This document shows, piece by piece, positions 1-7,584 of a stretch of 64,000 nt of DNA. The stretch spans positions 3,658,001 to 3,722,000 of the forward strand of contig NZ_JAMKCQ010000001.1 of the NCBI RefSeq assembly GCF_024169515.1, written 5' to 3'. The notes under the pieces were generated by a model. That model worked only from the letters and a program-made list of their open reading frames with translations, was not told where the DNA came from and ran no database searches. Each line of letters begins with the position of its first letter. The stretch's first letter is position 1. The translations under genes and the position numbers were made by a program. Source of the stretch: Erwinia aphidicola (lineage in GTDB: Bacteria; Pseudomonadota; Gammaproteobacteria; Enterobacterales; Enterobacteriaceae).

Positions 1-16
1 GTAAGCGCCGAATAAA

Positions 17-52
17 GCAAAAAGCCCGCTCAGGTTTCCCTGAGCGGGCTTC
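17..52 (-). terminator. Orphaned tRNA-Asn terminator
   Basis: A perfect 13-bp stem (22-34 with 39-51) closes a 4-base loop. Read on the minus strand it is followed by TTTGCTTT, so it works as a rho-independent terminator for minus-strand transcripts. It sits just beyond the left attachment repeat. Before the island inserted it would have lain directly downstream of the tRNA-Asn gene now at 6494-6569. That history is inferred from the att repeats. Confidence 0.8.
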
Positions 53-53
53 T

Positions 54-75
54 TAAATATGGCTCCTCTGACTGG
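54..75. repeat. Left attachment repeat (attL)
   Basis: These 22 bases are identical to 6488-6509, which cover the last 16 bases of the tRNA-Asn gene (including CCA) plus 6 bases downstream. Identity stops on both sides (53/6487 and 76/6510 differ). This is the expected footprint of a tRNA-targeting tyrosine integrase, and such an integrase lies just inside the other copy. Confidence 0.85.
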
Positions 76-358
76 GATCGCCTTTGCCAGTAATTGGCTG
101 ATAAATAGGCTAAAATTGAATCCACTGTCTGTCAAGACCAGCAGAATGACCACCTTATGCTATACATGCCATCCATCTTGATCATACAAATCTATTGTAA
201 GCCAGTGCAGTTTATCATCTAAGGCCTACTTAATGATTTACCTATTAGTCTCATTGAGATACGTTTAATGTAGGGGGGCACTTTGATCGTTATATTGAAT
301 CGCCACGGGTTTAACAGACACCTCAGAGTCATTTAAGATGGCTTAAAGAGAGGTGCCC

Positions 359-637
359 ATGAGCGGTAAGCGTTATCCCGAAGAGTTTAAAATTGAAGCA
401 GTCAAACAGGTTGTTGATCGCGGTTATTCTGTTGCCAGCGTTGCAACACGTCTCGATATCACCACCCACAGCCTTTACGCCTGGATAAAGAAGTACGGTC
501 CGGATTCTTCCACTAATAAAGAAGAGTCAGATGCTCAGGCCGAGATCCGCCGTCTCCAGAAAGAGCTGAAGCGGGTTACCGACGAACGGGACATATTAAA
601 AAAAGCCGCGGCGTACTTCGCAAAGCTGTCCGACTGA
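359..637 (+). CDS. IS3-family transposase OrfA
   Basis: A 92-residue protein with an N-terminal helix-turn-helix (about residues 10-45, with the SVASVATRL and HSLYAWIKK segments) and a C-terminal leucine-zipper-like coiled coil (about 55-85) of the kind OrfA uses to multimerise and bind the terminal repeats. I chose ATG at 359 over the upstream GTG at 353 because AGAGG at 349-353 is correctly spaced from it. An A-run at 598-604 reads as the slippery heptamer A AAA AAA in the OrfA frame, where ribosomes slip -1 to make the OrfAB transposase. Confidence 0.92.
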   Translation: MSGKRYPEEFKIEAVKQVVDRGYSVASVATRLDITTHSLYAWIKKYGPDSSTNKEESDAQAEIRRLQKELKRVTDERDILKKAAAYFAKLSD

Positions 638-1506
638 GGTACGCCTTTATCCGTGACAACACCTGTTGCTGGCCTGTTCGCCTGCTCTGTCGGGTGCTGG
701 ATGTTCATCCCAGTGGTTTTTACGCCTGGCTTCAGCAGCCGCATTCACAACGCCATCAGGCAGACCTGAGACTGACAGGACAGATTAAACAGTTCTGGCT
801 GGAATCGGGATGCGTCTATGGTTATCGCAAAATCCATCTGGATCTGCGGGACAGCGGGCAACAGTGCGGAGTGAACAGAGTCTGGCGACTGATGAAACGT
901 GTCGGGATAAAGGCTCAGGTCGGATACCGGAGCCCGCGGGCACGTAAAGGCGAGGCCAGTATCGTGTCGCCCAACAGGCTCCAGCGACAGTTCAGCCCGG
1001 ATGCTCCGGATGAGCGTTGGGTAACGGACATAACCTACATCAGGACCCACGAAGGCTGGCTGTATCTTGCCGTGGTTGTTGATCTGTTCTCACGCAAAAT
1101 TATCGGCTGGTCCATGCAATCCCGGATGACAAAGGATATTGTCCTGAACGCACTGCTGATGGCTGTATGGCGGCGTAATCCCCAAAAACAGGTGCTGGTT
1201 CATTCGGATCAGGGCAGTCAGTACACAAGCCATGAGTGGCAGTCGTTCCTGAAATCACACGGCCTGGAGGGCAGCATGAGCCGTCGCGGTAACTGCCATG
1301 ATAATGCGGTTGCAGAAAGCTTTTTCCAGTTGTTGAAACGCGAACGGATAAAGAAAAAGATCTACGGAACGCGGGAAGAAGCCCGCAGCGATATTTTTGA
1401 TTACATCGAAATGTTTTATAACAGTAAGCGTCGGCATGGTTCTAGCGATCAGATGTCACCGACAGAATATGAAAACCAGTATTATCAACGGCTCGGAAGT
1501 GTCTAG
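604..1506 (+). CDS. IS3-family transposase OrfB (frameshift product)
   Basis: This is the catalytic half of the transposase, reached by a -1 frameshift at the A-run 598-604. The fusion would be about 382 residues, normal for the family. The DDE integrase-core signatures are intact: DERWVTDITYI (first Asp), HSDQGSQYTS (second Asp) and a downstream Glu in the NAVAESFFQLLKRE segment. The upstream part carries the HTH_21-type region (FYAWLQQ ... YGYRKIHLDLR). No stop or frame damage is visible. An internal ATG at 694 exists but has no convincing ribosome-binding site. Confidence 0.92.
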   Translation, partial: SRGVLRKAVRLRYAFIRDNTCCWPVRLLCRVLDVHPSGFYAWLQQPHSQRHQADLRLTGQIKQFWLESGCVYGYRKIHLDLRDSGQQCGVNRVWRLMKRVGIKAQVGYRSPRARKGEASIVSPNRLQRQFSPDAPDERWVTDITYIRTHEGWLYLAVVVDLFSRKIIGWSMQSRMTKDIVLNALLMAVWRRNPQKQVLVHSDQGSQYTSHEWQSFLKSHGLEGSMSRRGNCHDNAVAESFFQLLKRERIKKKIYGTREEARSDIFDYIEMFYNSKRRHGSSDQMSPTEYENQYYQRLGSV

Positions 1507-1524
1507 ATTATCCGTGGCGATTCA

Positions 1525-1763
1525 GGTTTAACATAGGCTGTTACCTTGTATTCTTTTTCAGGATCATAAATACCGTCGTTATAAGACAAAAATTGACACT
1601 GAGATATATATTTGTCCAGCAAGAAAATAAGCTGTATTACTATGTGTCGTTCTTCTCTTTTTCTTTTTTTCCTCTCCCAGAATGCTTCTTTTACTGTGTT
1701 AAAAATCAGCGGTCCTGCGATGGCTGCTGCTGCTCCAACTAATGCCCATGTTTCCTTTTCCAC
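1525..1763 (-). pseudogene. Small ORF truncated by the IS3 element
   Basis: The minus-strand ORF starts at ATG 1761-1763 and encodes about 79 native residues before running into the right inverted repeat, where it ends after a few IS-encoded codons. The N-terminus has a short hydrophobic stretch (WALVGAAAAIAGPLIF) followed by a very basic run (ERKKRKREER), consistent with a small protein anchored by one membrane segment. I do not recognise it. The missing C-terminus is not evident left of the IS, in keeping with the absent target duplication. Confidence 0.5.
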
Positions 1764-2190
1764 ATGAATTCCTAACTGAGCTAATCACTGATGATTGAAA
1801 TCTTATACCGTATGCTCACGTAGGGGGATATCTGGCGCTCCGAAGCAGGATGGGGGGCGTCACGATTCGGTAAAACCCGTATTCTACCGAATTGCGCGCC
1901 GCTGCTGCCGCAGACACAATATGTTGTGGTTTTCTCAGTTGCTGCCGATATTACATATAGTGGACGCGGGGAGCCGGACGGCCAACACCATGGCAGAACG
2001 CGCCGGTTTCACTGCTGCGCCATTCGGTAAAACTCCTGTGAGGGCGGATTTAACCGAATACGATTTACCGCCAGCGGAGTTTTTATTCTTGCTTTTTACA
2101 TACTTCACAATGGCGAAGCTCAATCACAAAACGTCATTTCTGACATTAAACCAATGTCCGCTTCACGCCCTGAGACATTCGACAAGCTTT
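1764..2190. other. Noncoding stretch with two inverted repeats
   Basis: I accept no gene here. A 136-codon plus-strand frame covers 1795-2205 but has no ribosome-binding site, odd composition, and overlaps the end of the IS110 transposase. The stretch contains two copies of ATTCGGTAAAAC (1865 and 2022), each followed after 12-22 bases by an inverted ACCGAAT (ending at 1892 and 2059). They could be protein-binding sites or leftovers of element termini. Confidence 0.4.
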
Positions 2191-3429
2191 TTATGGCTTC
2201 AGTAAGGGCGAGTGTCGCGCTTCGAGAGCCAGCAAATACTTCGCTTCATCGTAGTGGGTTCTGGTCTTCCAGCAGCGGTAAATGATCCTTATCCATTTGA
2301 ATGCCAGAGCCCGGATTGCAGACTGGTGAGATTTTCCTTTTTCTCGCAGTCCCTGATAATAAAGTCTGGCCCAGTATGATGAGTTAACCGTTTTGGCAGC
2401 CCATTCAACGAAGGTCTGCCCGACGAACTTGGCACACTGCCATCTCCAGTGAACCCAGCATTTCTGGCCACTTCTTTCTGTCACCGGTGCAATACCTGCG
2501 TAGTTTTGAATTTCTTCAGCGCTATTAAACCTGTCACGGTTATCACCAAGTGCAGCAAGCATTCTTGGGCCCATACACGGCCCCATGCCTGGAAGTGATT
2601 TGAACAGCCCCGCATCTGGCAATGTGTCAAACAGCGCTTCGATTCGTTCGTCATAGGTTTTTATGATTTCACTCACGACTTTAATTTGTGTCGCCAGTGC
2701 TGTTGCCATCAAAGCATTAGCCTCTATAACACTCGAGTCTGTCGTCAATGGGATCGCGTTATCAATACTTACAACACGCTGCTCGGTAAGGGCCATTGCG
2801 CGACCGCCTTTGGCATTCAGAAAGTTGCGGATCGTCTCGCGCCTGGCTCGTTTAAGTTGTTGCAGACTGGGCCATCGTATAATCAGTTCACAAAACAGTA
2901 AGCTACCCCGATGTGAGAACCACTCCAGGGGTTGAGGATAATACTGTTTAAGCGTGTTGATTATCCGGTTCACAAAACGGCGTTTATCTTCAACCAACTG
3001 ACGACGCTGCTCAACCAGTTGCTGGAGTAACCGGATATCCGCATTGTCGGGTTCAATAGCTTTTATCTTTTGGGGATAACGCAGCATTAACTCTAATGCG
3101 AGCTCGGCATCCTGCGGGTCATCTTTAGCGCCGCTGGGCGAGAAGGCTTGCCGGTAACGAGCCAGTGACAAAGCGTGGACGGGGAAAACGGTGATAAAGG
3201 GATATTTTTGAAGAGCATATACCACGGGGCCCTTCTTCAGCTCGAGAGCTATGGCGATTCTACCTTTTACCTTCTGGTGTAACTCAGTAAGCCAGGCATC
3301 AAGCGCTTCTGCTGTATGTTCAATCACATGGAATACGCGTTCGCCGTTTTTAAACTGAACACAGACATCGTGTTTTTTATCTGCCCAGTCCAGACCAACG
3401 TGCGCAGCAAACTGATTAGTCACAGTCAT
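2191..3429 (-). CDS. IS110-family transposase
   Basis: A 412-residue recombinase of the IS110 family. The N-terminal DEDD/RuvC-like domain starts HVGLDWADKKHDVCV (first acidic residue), followed by a conserved Glu (ALELKKGP) and the DDPQDAELALE segment. The C-terminal Transposase_20 domain has the hairpin motif LPGMGPCMGPRMLAALGD and the APVTERSGQ segment, which in this family carries the catalytic serine. I chose ATG 3427-3429 because AAGGAG lies just upstream; the ORF extends 13 codons further without a better site. IS110 elements have poorly defined ends and make no clear target duplication, so I do not give element boundaries. The gene looks full length. Confidence 0.9.
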   Translation of the reverse strand: MTVTNQFAAHVGLDWADKKHDVCVQFKNGERVFHVIEHTAEALDAWLTELHQKVKGRIAIALELKKGPVVYALQKYPFITVFPVHALSLARYRQAFSPSGAKDDPQDAELALELMLRYPQKIKAIEPDNADIRLLQQLVEQRRQLVEDKRRFVNRIINTLKQYYPQPLEWFSHRGSLLFCELIIRWPSLQQLKRARRETIRNFLNAKGGRAMALTEQRVVSIDNAIPLTTDSSVIEANALMATALATQIKVVSEIIKTYDERIEALFDTLPDAGLFKSLPGMGPCMGPRMLAALGDNRDRFNSAEEIQNYAGIAPVTERSGQKCWVHWRWQCAKFVGQTFVEWAAKTVNSSYWARLYYQGLREKGKSHQSAIRALAFKWIRIIYRCWKTRTHYDEAKYLLALEARHSPLLKP

Positions 3430-3660
3430 CACCAACTCCTTTTTATCGGGGATTGGTATGCATTCCACGCTTTTCGAAAGAAATATAGCCAGCAGTTTAT
3501 CTGCATGCCCTGAGTATTCGTTAGCGAACGTGGAGCACCTACTGGCTCGAAAGAAAAGCAGCGATCATCACGTGATTCTCGCTCAATATTCGTAACCAGT
3601 AAGCGCATACCCTGAATCACTTAAAAGTGTAATTCTCAGGGTGCGAATGACTATACTTCG
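3430..3660 (-). ncRNA. Candidate IS110 bridge-RNA region
   Basis: About 300 bases upstream of the transposase hold no ORF but do hold structure. The clearest case is the hairpin at 3609-3642, with ACCCTGA pairing TCAGGGT and an inner CACT/AGTG. In IS110-family elements the noncoding end next to the transposase is transcribed into a bridge RNA whose loops pair with target and donor DNA. The position and structure here fit that role, but no loop complementarity was checked. This is inference from family knowledge. Confidence 0.4.
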
Positions 3661-3760
3661 CTCACAGCGGACCTTCAGCGCGTCACGTGTTTGTCTGCTG
3701 TGTACCAAGAGCAGACGTTGGTCACATCATTGCCCATCAATCAATTGACAGTTATTAACT

Positions 3761-4207
3761 TTATATATCTGTAAGATACAGACGGTGGGTAACTTTATCG
3801 ACATCTACTAGCGGAATAAAGCCAGCACGTTCATAGAAGATGAACGCTGATTGAGGCGCGTTAGTGTTGATAAAATCAAACCAGCGGCCAGAACCCTCCA
3901 GTATCGCCCTGAGCAAAGCAATGGCAACTTGCCTTCTTCTCCATTCAATTCCTACATAGAGATGACGGAGTCGTCCAGTCCGAACTGAAGGCGTGTAGGG
4001 GTCTTGGTTTAATCCACACACGCCAATGAGTAGCCCGTCGGCATAAAAACCTAACAGGTCCTCACCTGCCTTATCAAAGCGGTTTTGCCCGTTCAGCCAG
4101 TTTTCTTCCAGTCTGTGTAGCATGTTAAATCCAGCAGCCATGCTCTCTGCTTTTAACGCAAAAAAGCCTTTGTTATCCGGGGTAATGCTCTCGATAAGAA
4201 TATTCAT
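3761..4207 (-). CDS. GNAT-family N-acetyltransferase
   Basis: A 148-residue protein with the single-domain GNAT layout: strand-rich N-terminus with ADGLLIGVCGLNQDP, motif A at LRHLYVGIEWRRRQVAIALLRAI, and a C-terminal INTNAPQSAFIFYERAGFIPL (motif B, typical YE-x-x-GF). The acetyl-CoA pyrophosphate loop is unusual: the normal R/Q-x-x-G-x-G/A glycines are replaced, giving RRRQVA. ATG 4205-4207 has AAGGGA in the right place. It is one of two GNAT genes in tandem, probably island cargo. The substrate is unknown. Confidence 0.8.
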   Translation of the reverse strand: MNILIESITPDNKGFFALKAESMAAGFNMLHRLEENWLNGQNRFDKAGEDLLGFYADGLLIGVCGLNQDPYTPSVRTGRLRHLYVGIEWRRRQVAIALLRAILEGSGRWFDFINTNAPQSAFIFYERAGFIPLVDVDKVTHRLYLTDI

Positions 4208-4292
4208 GAGTAGTCCCTTTGCATTTAAAGTATTAAGTATCCCGAATAGCTGACTGTGCGCCAGGAGCGGCAGTTAGATCCGATAAATGCAA

Positions 4293-4745
4293 TCAGTACA
4301 ATGACTTTGAGAAACAGACGGCTTCTTCTCTGCCTATGTATGGGCCATAATTATCAATACGAACATATCCATTTTTCTCGTAAAAATTGACAGCCCGAAG
4401 GTTGATATGTCGGGTTTCCAGCTTAAGTTCTCGATATCCCATTTGCTTTGCAGAGGTTTCCAGAAAAGTAAGTAATGCACTACCCACGCCTGGCTCGCTT
4501 CGGTCCGAAAACATTCTTTTAAGCTCAGCTATGTTTTGTGTTAATGGGCGGATTGCACCGCATCCTATCGCGTCGCCATGTGCATTTTTTGCCAATACCC
4601 ATAATGCTTTGTCATTGTTCATAGTTTCAACGGTGAAGTTGGTTTTGCCATTCTCGCCAGTAATAGCGGCAAGTTCAGCTGACAGCATTTCGATTAAGCG
4701 ATGGGATTCTGAAGAAAATGGATCTGATTTCTCTACTGTTATCAT
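4293..4745 (-). CDS. GNAT-family N-acetyltransferase
   Basis: A 150-residue GNAT protein. The core is GDAIGCGAIRPL (beta 4), LKRMFSDRSEPGVGSALLTFLE (motif A with the GVGSAL acyl-CoA loop), LKLETRHINLRAVNFYEKNGYVRI (motif B). This is the common stand-alone PaiA/RimI-like arrangement. The start is set at ATG 4743-4745, preceded by AGGATAT; an ORF extension of 20 codons upstream lacks a site. It lies 85 bases from the neighbouring GNAT gene in the same direction and may be co-transcribed. The substrate cannot be predicted. Confidence 0.82.
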   Translation of the reverse strand: MITVEKSDPFSSESHRLIEMLSAELAAITGENGKTNFTVETMNNDKALWVLAKNAHGDAIGCGAIRPLTQNIAELKRMFSDRSEPGVGSALLTFLETSAKQMGYRELKLETRHINLRAVNFYEKNGYVRIDNYGPYIGREEAVCFSKSLY

Positions 4746-5063
4746 GGTTATATCCTGCAAAGGGAGTTTAACCAGAATAAAGTATGCTGCCTGAAAAATC
4801 ACCATATTGGAACAGATAATGGGACAACCCTGATCCTTGGCTTTATCGGGGATGCAATGTCCGTTCCTCGCTCATAACTGACCCAATCCGTTTCCGTGGA
4901 TAGATCTAAATGATAAGCGAACCTCACACTTTCGATTCACGCAGGTCAATTCGGTTGAAGATGCTCATAAACGGCTTAACAATTTCTCCGAGTTGAAGCC
5001 AGAAAAATGCCGTACCAGTACAGACTGATACGGCTATCTCTGTGGTTTATTTGGTCAGAGGGG
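4746..5063. other. Noncoding gap in the island
   Basis: Between the second GNAT gene and the integrase 3' end I see no credible gene, terminator with a T-run, or repeat. The only frames present are antisense to the integrase end. Confidence 0.5.
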
Positions 5064-6332
5064 TTATCCCATTGCGCAACTGATTTCCTTCCCACAAATA
5101 TAAGGTGGAGCATACGCTTTCCGGCACATATCCAGATAATCCGACCACCATTGCAACATCGCTTTACGGGCATCGAGATATTCTGCTTTATGGAGGTAAG
5201 CCGCTCGAACGCTGTTACGCTCCTGGTGACTCATCTGCCGTTCAACCGCATCCTGTGCCCATAGGCCAGACTCCATCAGGGCACTACAGGCCATTGCCCG
5301 AAACCCGTGGCCGCAGATTTCATCTTTTGTGTCATAACCCATCAGACGTAGCGCCTTGTTGACCGTGTTTTCACACATCGGTTTATACGGATTGTGATCG
5401 CCGGGGAATATCAACACCTGATGCCCGGATATTTCCCGTATCTGTTTCAGAATAGCAATAGCCTGACAGGAAAGTGGAACGATATGTGGAGTACGCATTT
5501 TTGCACCACGCCCAGAGTAGCGGACGCCGGGGATGGACTCGCGAGTGGCAGGAATGGTCCAGATTCTATTTTTGAAATCGATCTCAAACCAACGGGCGAA
5601 ACGCAGTTCGCTGGAACGGATGAATAGGTGAAGGGTGAGTGATACTGCCAGGCGGGTTAGTTCTCGTCCTTGCTGGTAGTCCTCAATACGAATCAACAGC
5701 TCCGGCTGTCGCTCCAGCGGAAGGGCAGGGTAGTGGCGTTTAACGGGAGGAGCGATGATACCGTCCAGATTTGCAGCCGGATTGTGCTCTATTAACTCCT
5801 GATGTACGGCATGGCGCATGATGTTGCATATATGCTGCCGGGTACGTGCTGCGACTTCCAGCAGACCTTTTTGCTCAATGCCTTTCAGCAGGTCGATAAA
5901 GTGACGAGGTTTCAGTTCAGCTACCGGCACGTGTCCAATCACAGGAAATAAATGATTGTTCATGCTGGCAAGCAGACGGGAGGCGTGGTTCTCTGACCAC
6001 GTTCGGTTGCTTTTATGCCAGTCCAGTGCCACATACTTGAAGGTTTTTTCTGGCGAGGAAGTGGCTCTTTCAGCAGAGCGCTGTTGTGCTGGATTGATAT
6101 TCTGCGCCAGCAGTTTACGGATGCCGTCACGTTGTTGGCGGGCATCAGCCAAAGACACTTCAGGGTAGGCACCTAAGCCGAGGCGTGATTCTTTTCTGTT
6201 GATACGATATTTGAGATACCAGAGACGTGAACCGCCGGGATTGACCAACAGGTACAGTCCATGAGAATCGGAAACTTTGAAGGGTTTTGCGGATGGTTTT
6301 AAGCTGCGGATTTTTGTGTCGTTAAGAGACAT
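5064..6332 (-). CDS. P4/HPI-type tyrosine integrase
   Basis: A 422-residue site-specific recombinase. Residues about 1-90 form the arm-binding DUF4102-type domain (MSLNDTKIRSLKPS ... YRINRKESRLGLGAYPEVSLADAR), about 100-200 the SAM-like core-binding domain, and 210-400 the catalytic domain. Catalytic residues visible are Arg in FIRSSELR, the GAKMRTPHIVPL strand, HGFRAMACSAL (H-x-x-R), and the Tyr nucleophile in RAAYLHKAEYLDAR. Length and motifs match CP4-57/HPI integrases. The start lies 160 bases from the tRNA-Asn gene and the att repeat, as expected for an integrase using this tRNA. No recombination directionality factor was found nearby. Confidence 0.93.
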   Translation of the reverse strand: MSLNDTKIRSLKPSAKPFKVSDSHGLYLLVNPGGSRLWYLKYRINRKESRLGLGAYPEVSLADARQQRDGIRKLLAQNINPAQQRSAERATSSPEKTFKYVALDWHKSNRTWSENHASRLLASMNNHLFPVIGHVPVAELKPRHFIDLLKGIEQKGLLEVAARTRQHICNIMRHAVHQELIEHNPAANLDGIIAPPVKRHYPALPLERQPELLIRIEDYQQGRELTRLAVSLTLHLFIRSSELRFARWFEIDFKNRIWTIPATRESIPGVRYSGRGAKMRTPHIVPLSCQAIAILKQIREISGHQVLIFPGDHNPYKPMCENTVNKALRLMGYDTKDEICGHGFRAMACSALMESGLWAQDAVERQMSHQERNSVRAAYLHKAEYLDARKAMLQWWSDYLDMCRKAYAPPYICGKEISCAMG

Positions 6333-6487
6333 TTGGGGGTCACTCCGTCATCGAACCAACATGACCCCAAATCTGACCACCAAATTCTCCCGATGCAGAG
6401 GGAAAACTAAAAATGCATCGGGAAGATTTTTCACGCTAACTCGTTGAATCTAAAACGCCTAAAGATTCGTGAAGATGCATGAAAACA

Positions 6488-6509
6488 TAAATATGGCTCC
6501 TCTGACTGG
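6488..6509. repeat. Right attachment repeat (attR)
   Basis: Exact 22-base copy of 54-75. It includes the 3' end of the tRNA-Asn gene, so integration at this site left the tRNA sequence unchanged. Confidence 0.85.
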
Positions 6510-6569
6510 ACTCGAACCAGTGACATACGGATTAACAGTCCGCCGTTCTACCGACTGAACTACAGAGGA
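6494..6569 (-). tRNA. tRNA-Asn (GUU)
   Basis: A 76-base gene on the minus strand with an encoded CCA end (TGG on the plus strand, 6494-6496), a 7-bp acceptor stem (TCCTCTG/CAGAGGA), anticodon GTT in the CTGTTAA loop, and a T-loop GGTTCGAGTCC. Its 3' end is the integration site of the adjacent island, and its terminator now lies at 17-52. The position beside mtfA matches the asn tRNA next to mtfA in E. coli. Confidence 0.97.
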
Positions 6570-6669
6570 ATCGTGTGAACGAGGCGAATATTAGCGGTCC
6601 GCCCCGTGGCTGTCAACTGCAAAAAAAAGTTTAGCTTTCAACTGGCTGCGTTTAAATCAACCCGGGCGA

Positions 6670-7464
6670 TTAGTGTACAGTTCCGCCGGGATTGTGGTGT
6701 AACTGCTGCTGCTCCAGTCGCTGATTAGGATCCTGACGATAGAACTGGCGAAATCGCTGGTAGAGTGACGGGAAGCGGGCAATCAGTAGCTCCGGCGCGC
6801 TGAAGAAATACTCCGACAGCACGGCGAAGCACTCGGCCGGTTCGCTGGCAGCATAGGCATCAATACTGGCGGCGTTTTCACCCACCAGGTCAATCTCATC
6901 CTGAATGTGGTTCATTGCCGCCATCAGCTCGCGTTCCCAGCTTGCGACGTCGCGCATGGCCATGGCCGGTACGCCGTTCGCTTCGCCGCTGCCGCGTGCG
7001 TCCAGCTTGTGCGCCACTTCATGGATCACCAGGTTGTAGCCGGAGCAGTCAAAGGAGTCCTGAATATCCAGCCAGTTCAGCACAATCGGCCCCTGTTGCC
7101 AGCTCTGCCCGGCGTGGACCATGCGTTCACGATGCACCAGGCCAAATTCATCCTGCCACTCGTCGTCCACCGTAAACGGAGAAGGGTAGAGCAGCACCTC
7201 ATGAAAGCCGTCCAGCCAGTCATAGCCCAGGCTCAGCACCGGCAGGCAGAACAGCAGCGCAATGCGGCAGCTTTTCAGCTCATCCAGCTCAAAGCCCTGT
7301 AACGCCACCAGCCGCTTCTGGCGCAGAAAGCGGTCGGCAAGCTGGATCAGGGTTTTGCGTTCGTCACTGCTCAGCGCAGACAGTAATGGAATGTCCAGCG
7401 CCTGTTGCCAGGGAAGCCCGCTATTTATCGCGTCGTCATCGCTTTTCCATGGCCACTTGATCAT
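6670..7464 (-). CDS. mtfA: Mlc titration factor A, zinc peptidase
   Basis: A 264-residue protein matching MtfA (YeeI) in length and sequence. MtfA binds and inactivates the glucose repressor Mlc, relieving repression of ptsG, and is a zinc aminopeptidase related to anthrax lethal factor. The HExxH zinc motif is visible as [10 protein letters not shown] near residue 150, with the third ligand Glu in [16 protein letters not shown] near residue 212. The start is placed at ATG 7462-7464 (MIKWPWKSD, as in E. coli), preceded by GGAG at 10 bases; the frame stays open 6 codons further. Its location next to tRNA-Asn is conserved. Confidence 0.93.
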   Translation of the reverse strand: MIKWPWKSDDDAINSGLPWQQALDIPLLSALSSDERKTLIQLADRFLRQKRLVALQGFELDELKSCRIALLFCLPVLSLGYDWLDGFHEVLLYPSPFTVDDEWQDEFGLVHRERMVHAGQSWQQGPIVLNWLDIQDSFDCSGYNLVIHEVAHKLDARGSGEANGVPAMAMRDVASWERELMAAMNHIQDEIDLVGENAASIDAYAASEPAECFAVLSEYFFSAPELLIARFPSLYQRFRQFYRQDPNQRLEQQQLHHNPGGTVH

Positions 7465-7584
7465 GCAGTTGACACTCCACAAAAGTAAATAAAGGGAATA
7501 TTCAATCAGTTATCGGGAAGTCTGTCTGTGACTGAACGCAAACAGCGCCGAAAAAAATCAGCGCTGCGAAGGTACCTGCTGGCC

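Larger units (their letters stand above)
296..1524 (+). mobile_element. IS3-family insertion sequence (IS1222-like)
   Basis: The terminal inverted repeats begin TGAATCGCCACGG at 296 and, on the opposite strand, at 1524. Matching continues imperfectly (AGACAC is shared further in). The 1.23-kb element holds two ORFs in -1 relation, the standard IS3 layout, and both are open, so it is probably active. The flanking triplets are TAT on the left and GGT on the right, so no 3-bp target duplication is present. This suggests a deletion or rearrangement next to one end. The IS1222/ISEhe3-like assignment is from memory of the OrfA sequence and was not searched. Confidence 0.85.
54..6509. mobile_element. 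6.4-kb genomic island in tRNA-Asn
   Basis: The element is delimited by a 22-bp direct repeat. It carries, from the left, an intact IS3-family element, a truncated ORF, an IS110-family transposase, two GNAT genes and an integrase next to the tRNA. There are no replication, conjugation or phage structural genes, so it looks like the remnant of a larger integrated element, perhaps trimmed by the insertion sequences. Asn tRNA genes are the site used by the yersiniabactin high-pathogenicity island in other Enterobacterales, and the integrase here is of that type. Bases 76-295 between attL and the IS3 element hold no gene that I can see. Confidence 0.8.

Noticed and set aside
1795-2205. 136-codon plus-strand ORF in the island
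   Set aside because: No ribosome-binding site, low-complexity unnatural composition, and overlap with the end of the IS110 transposase.
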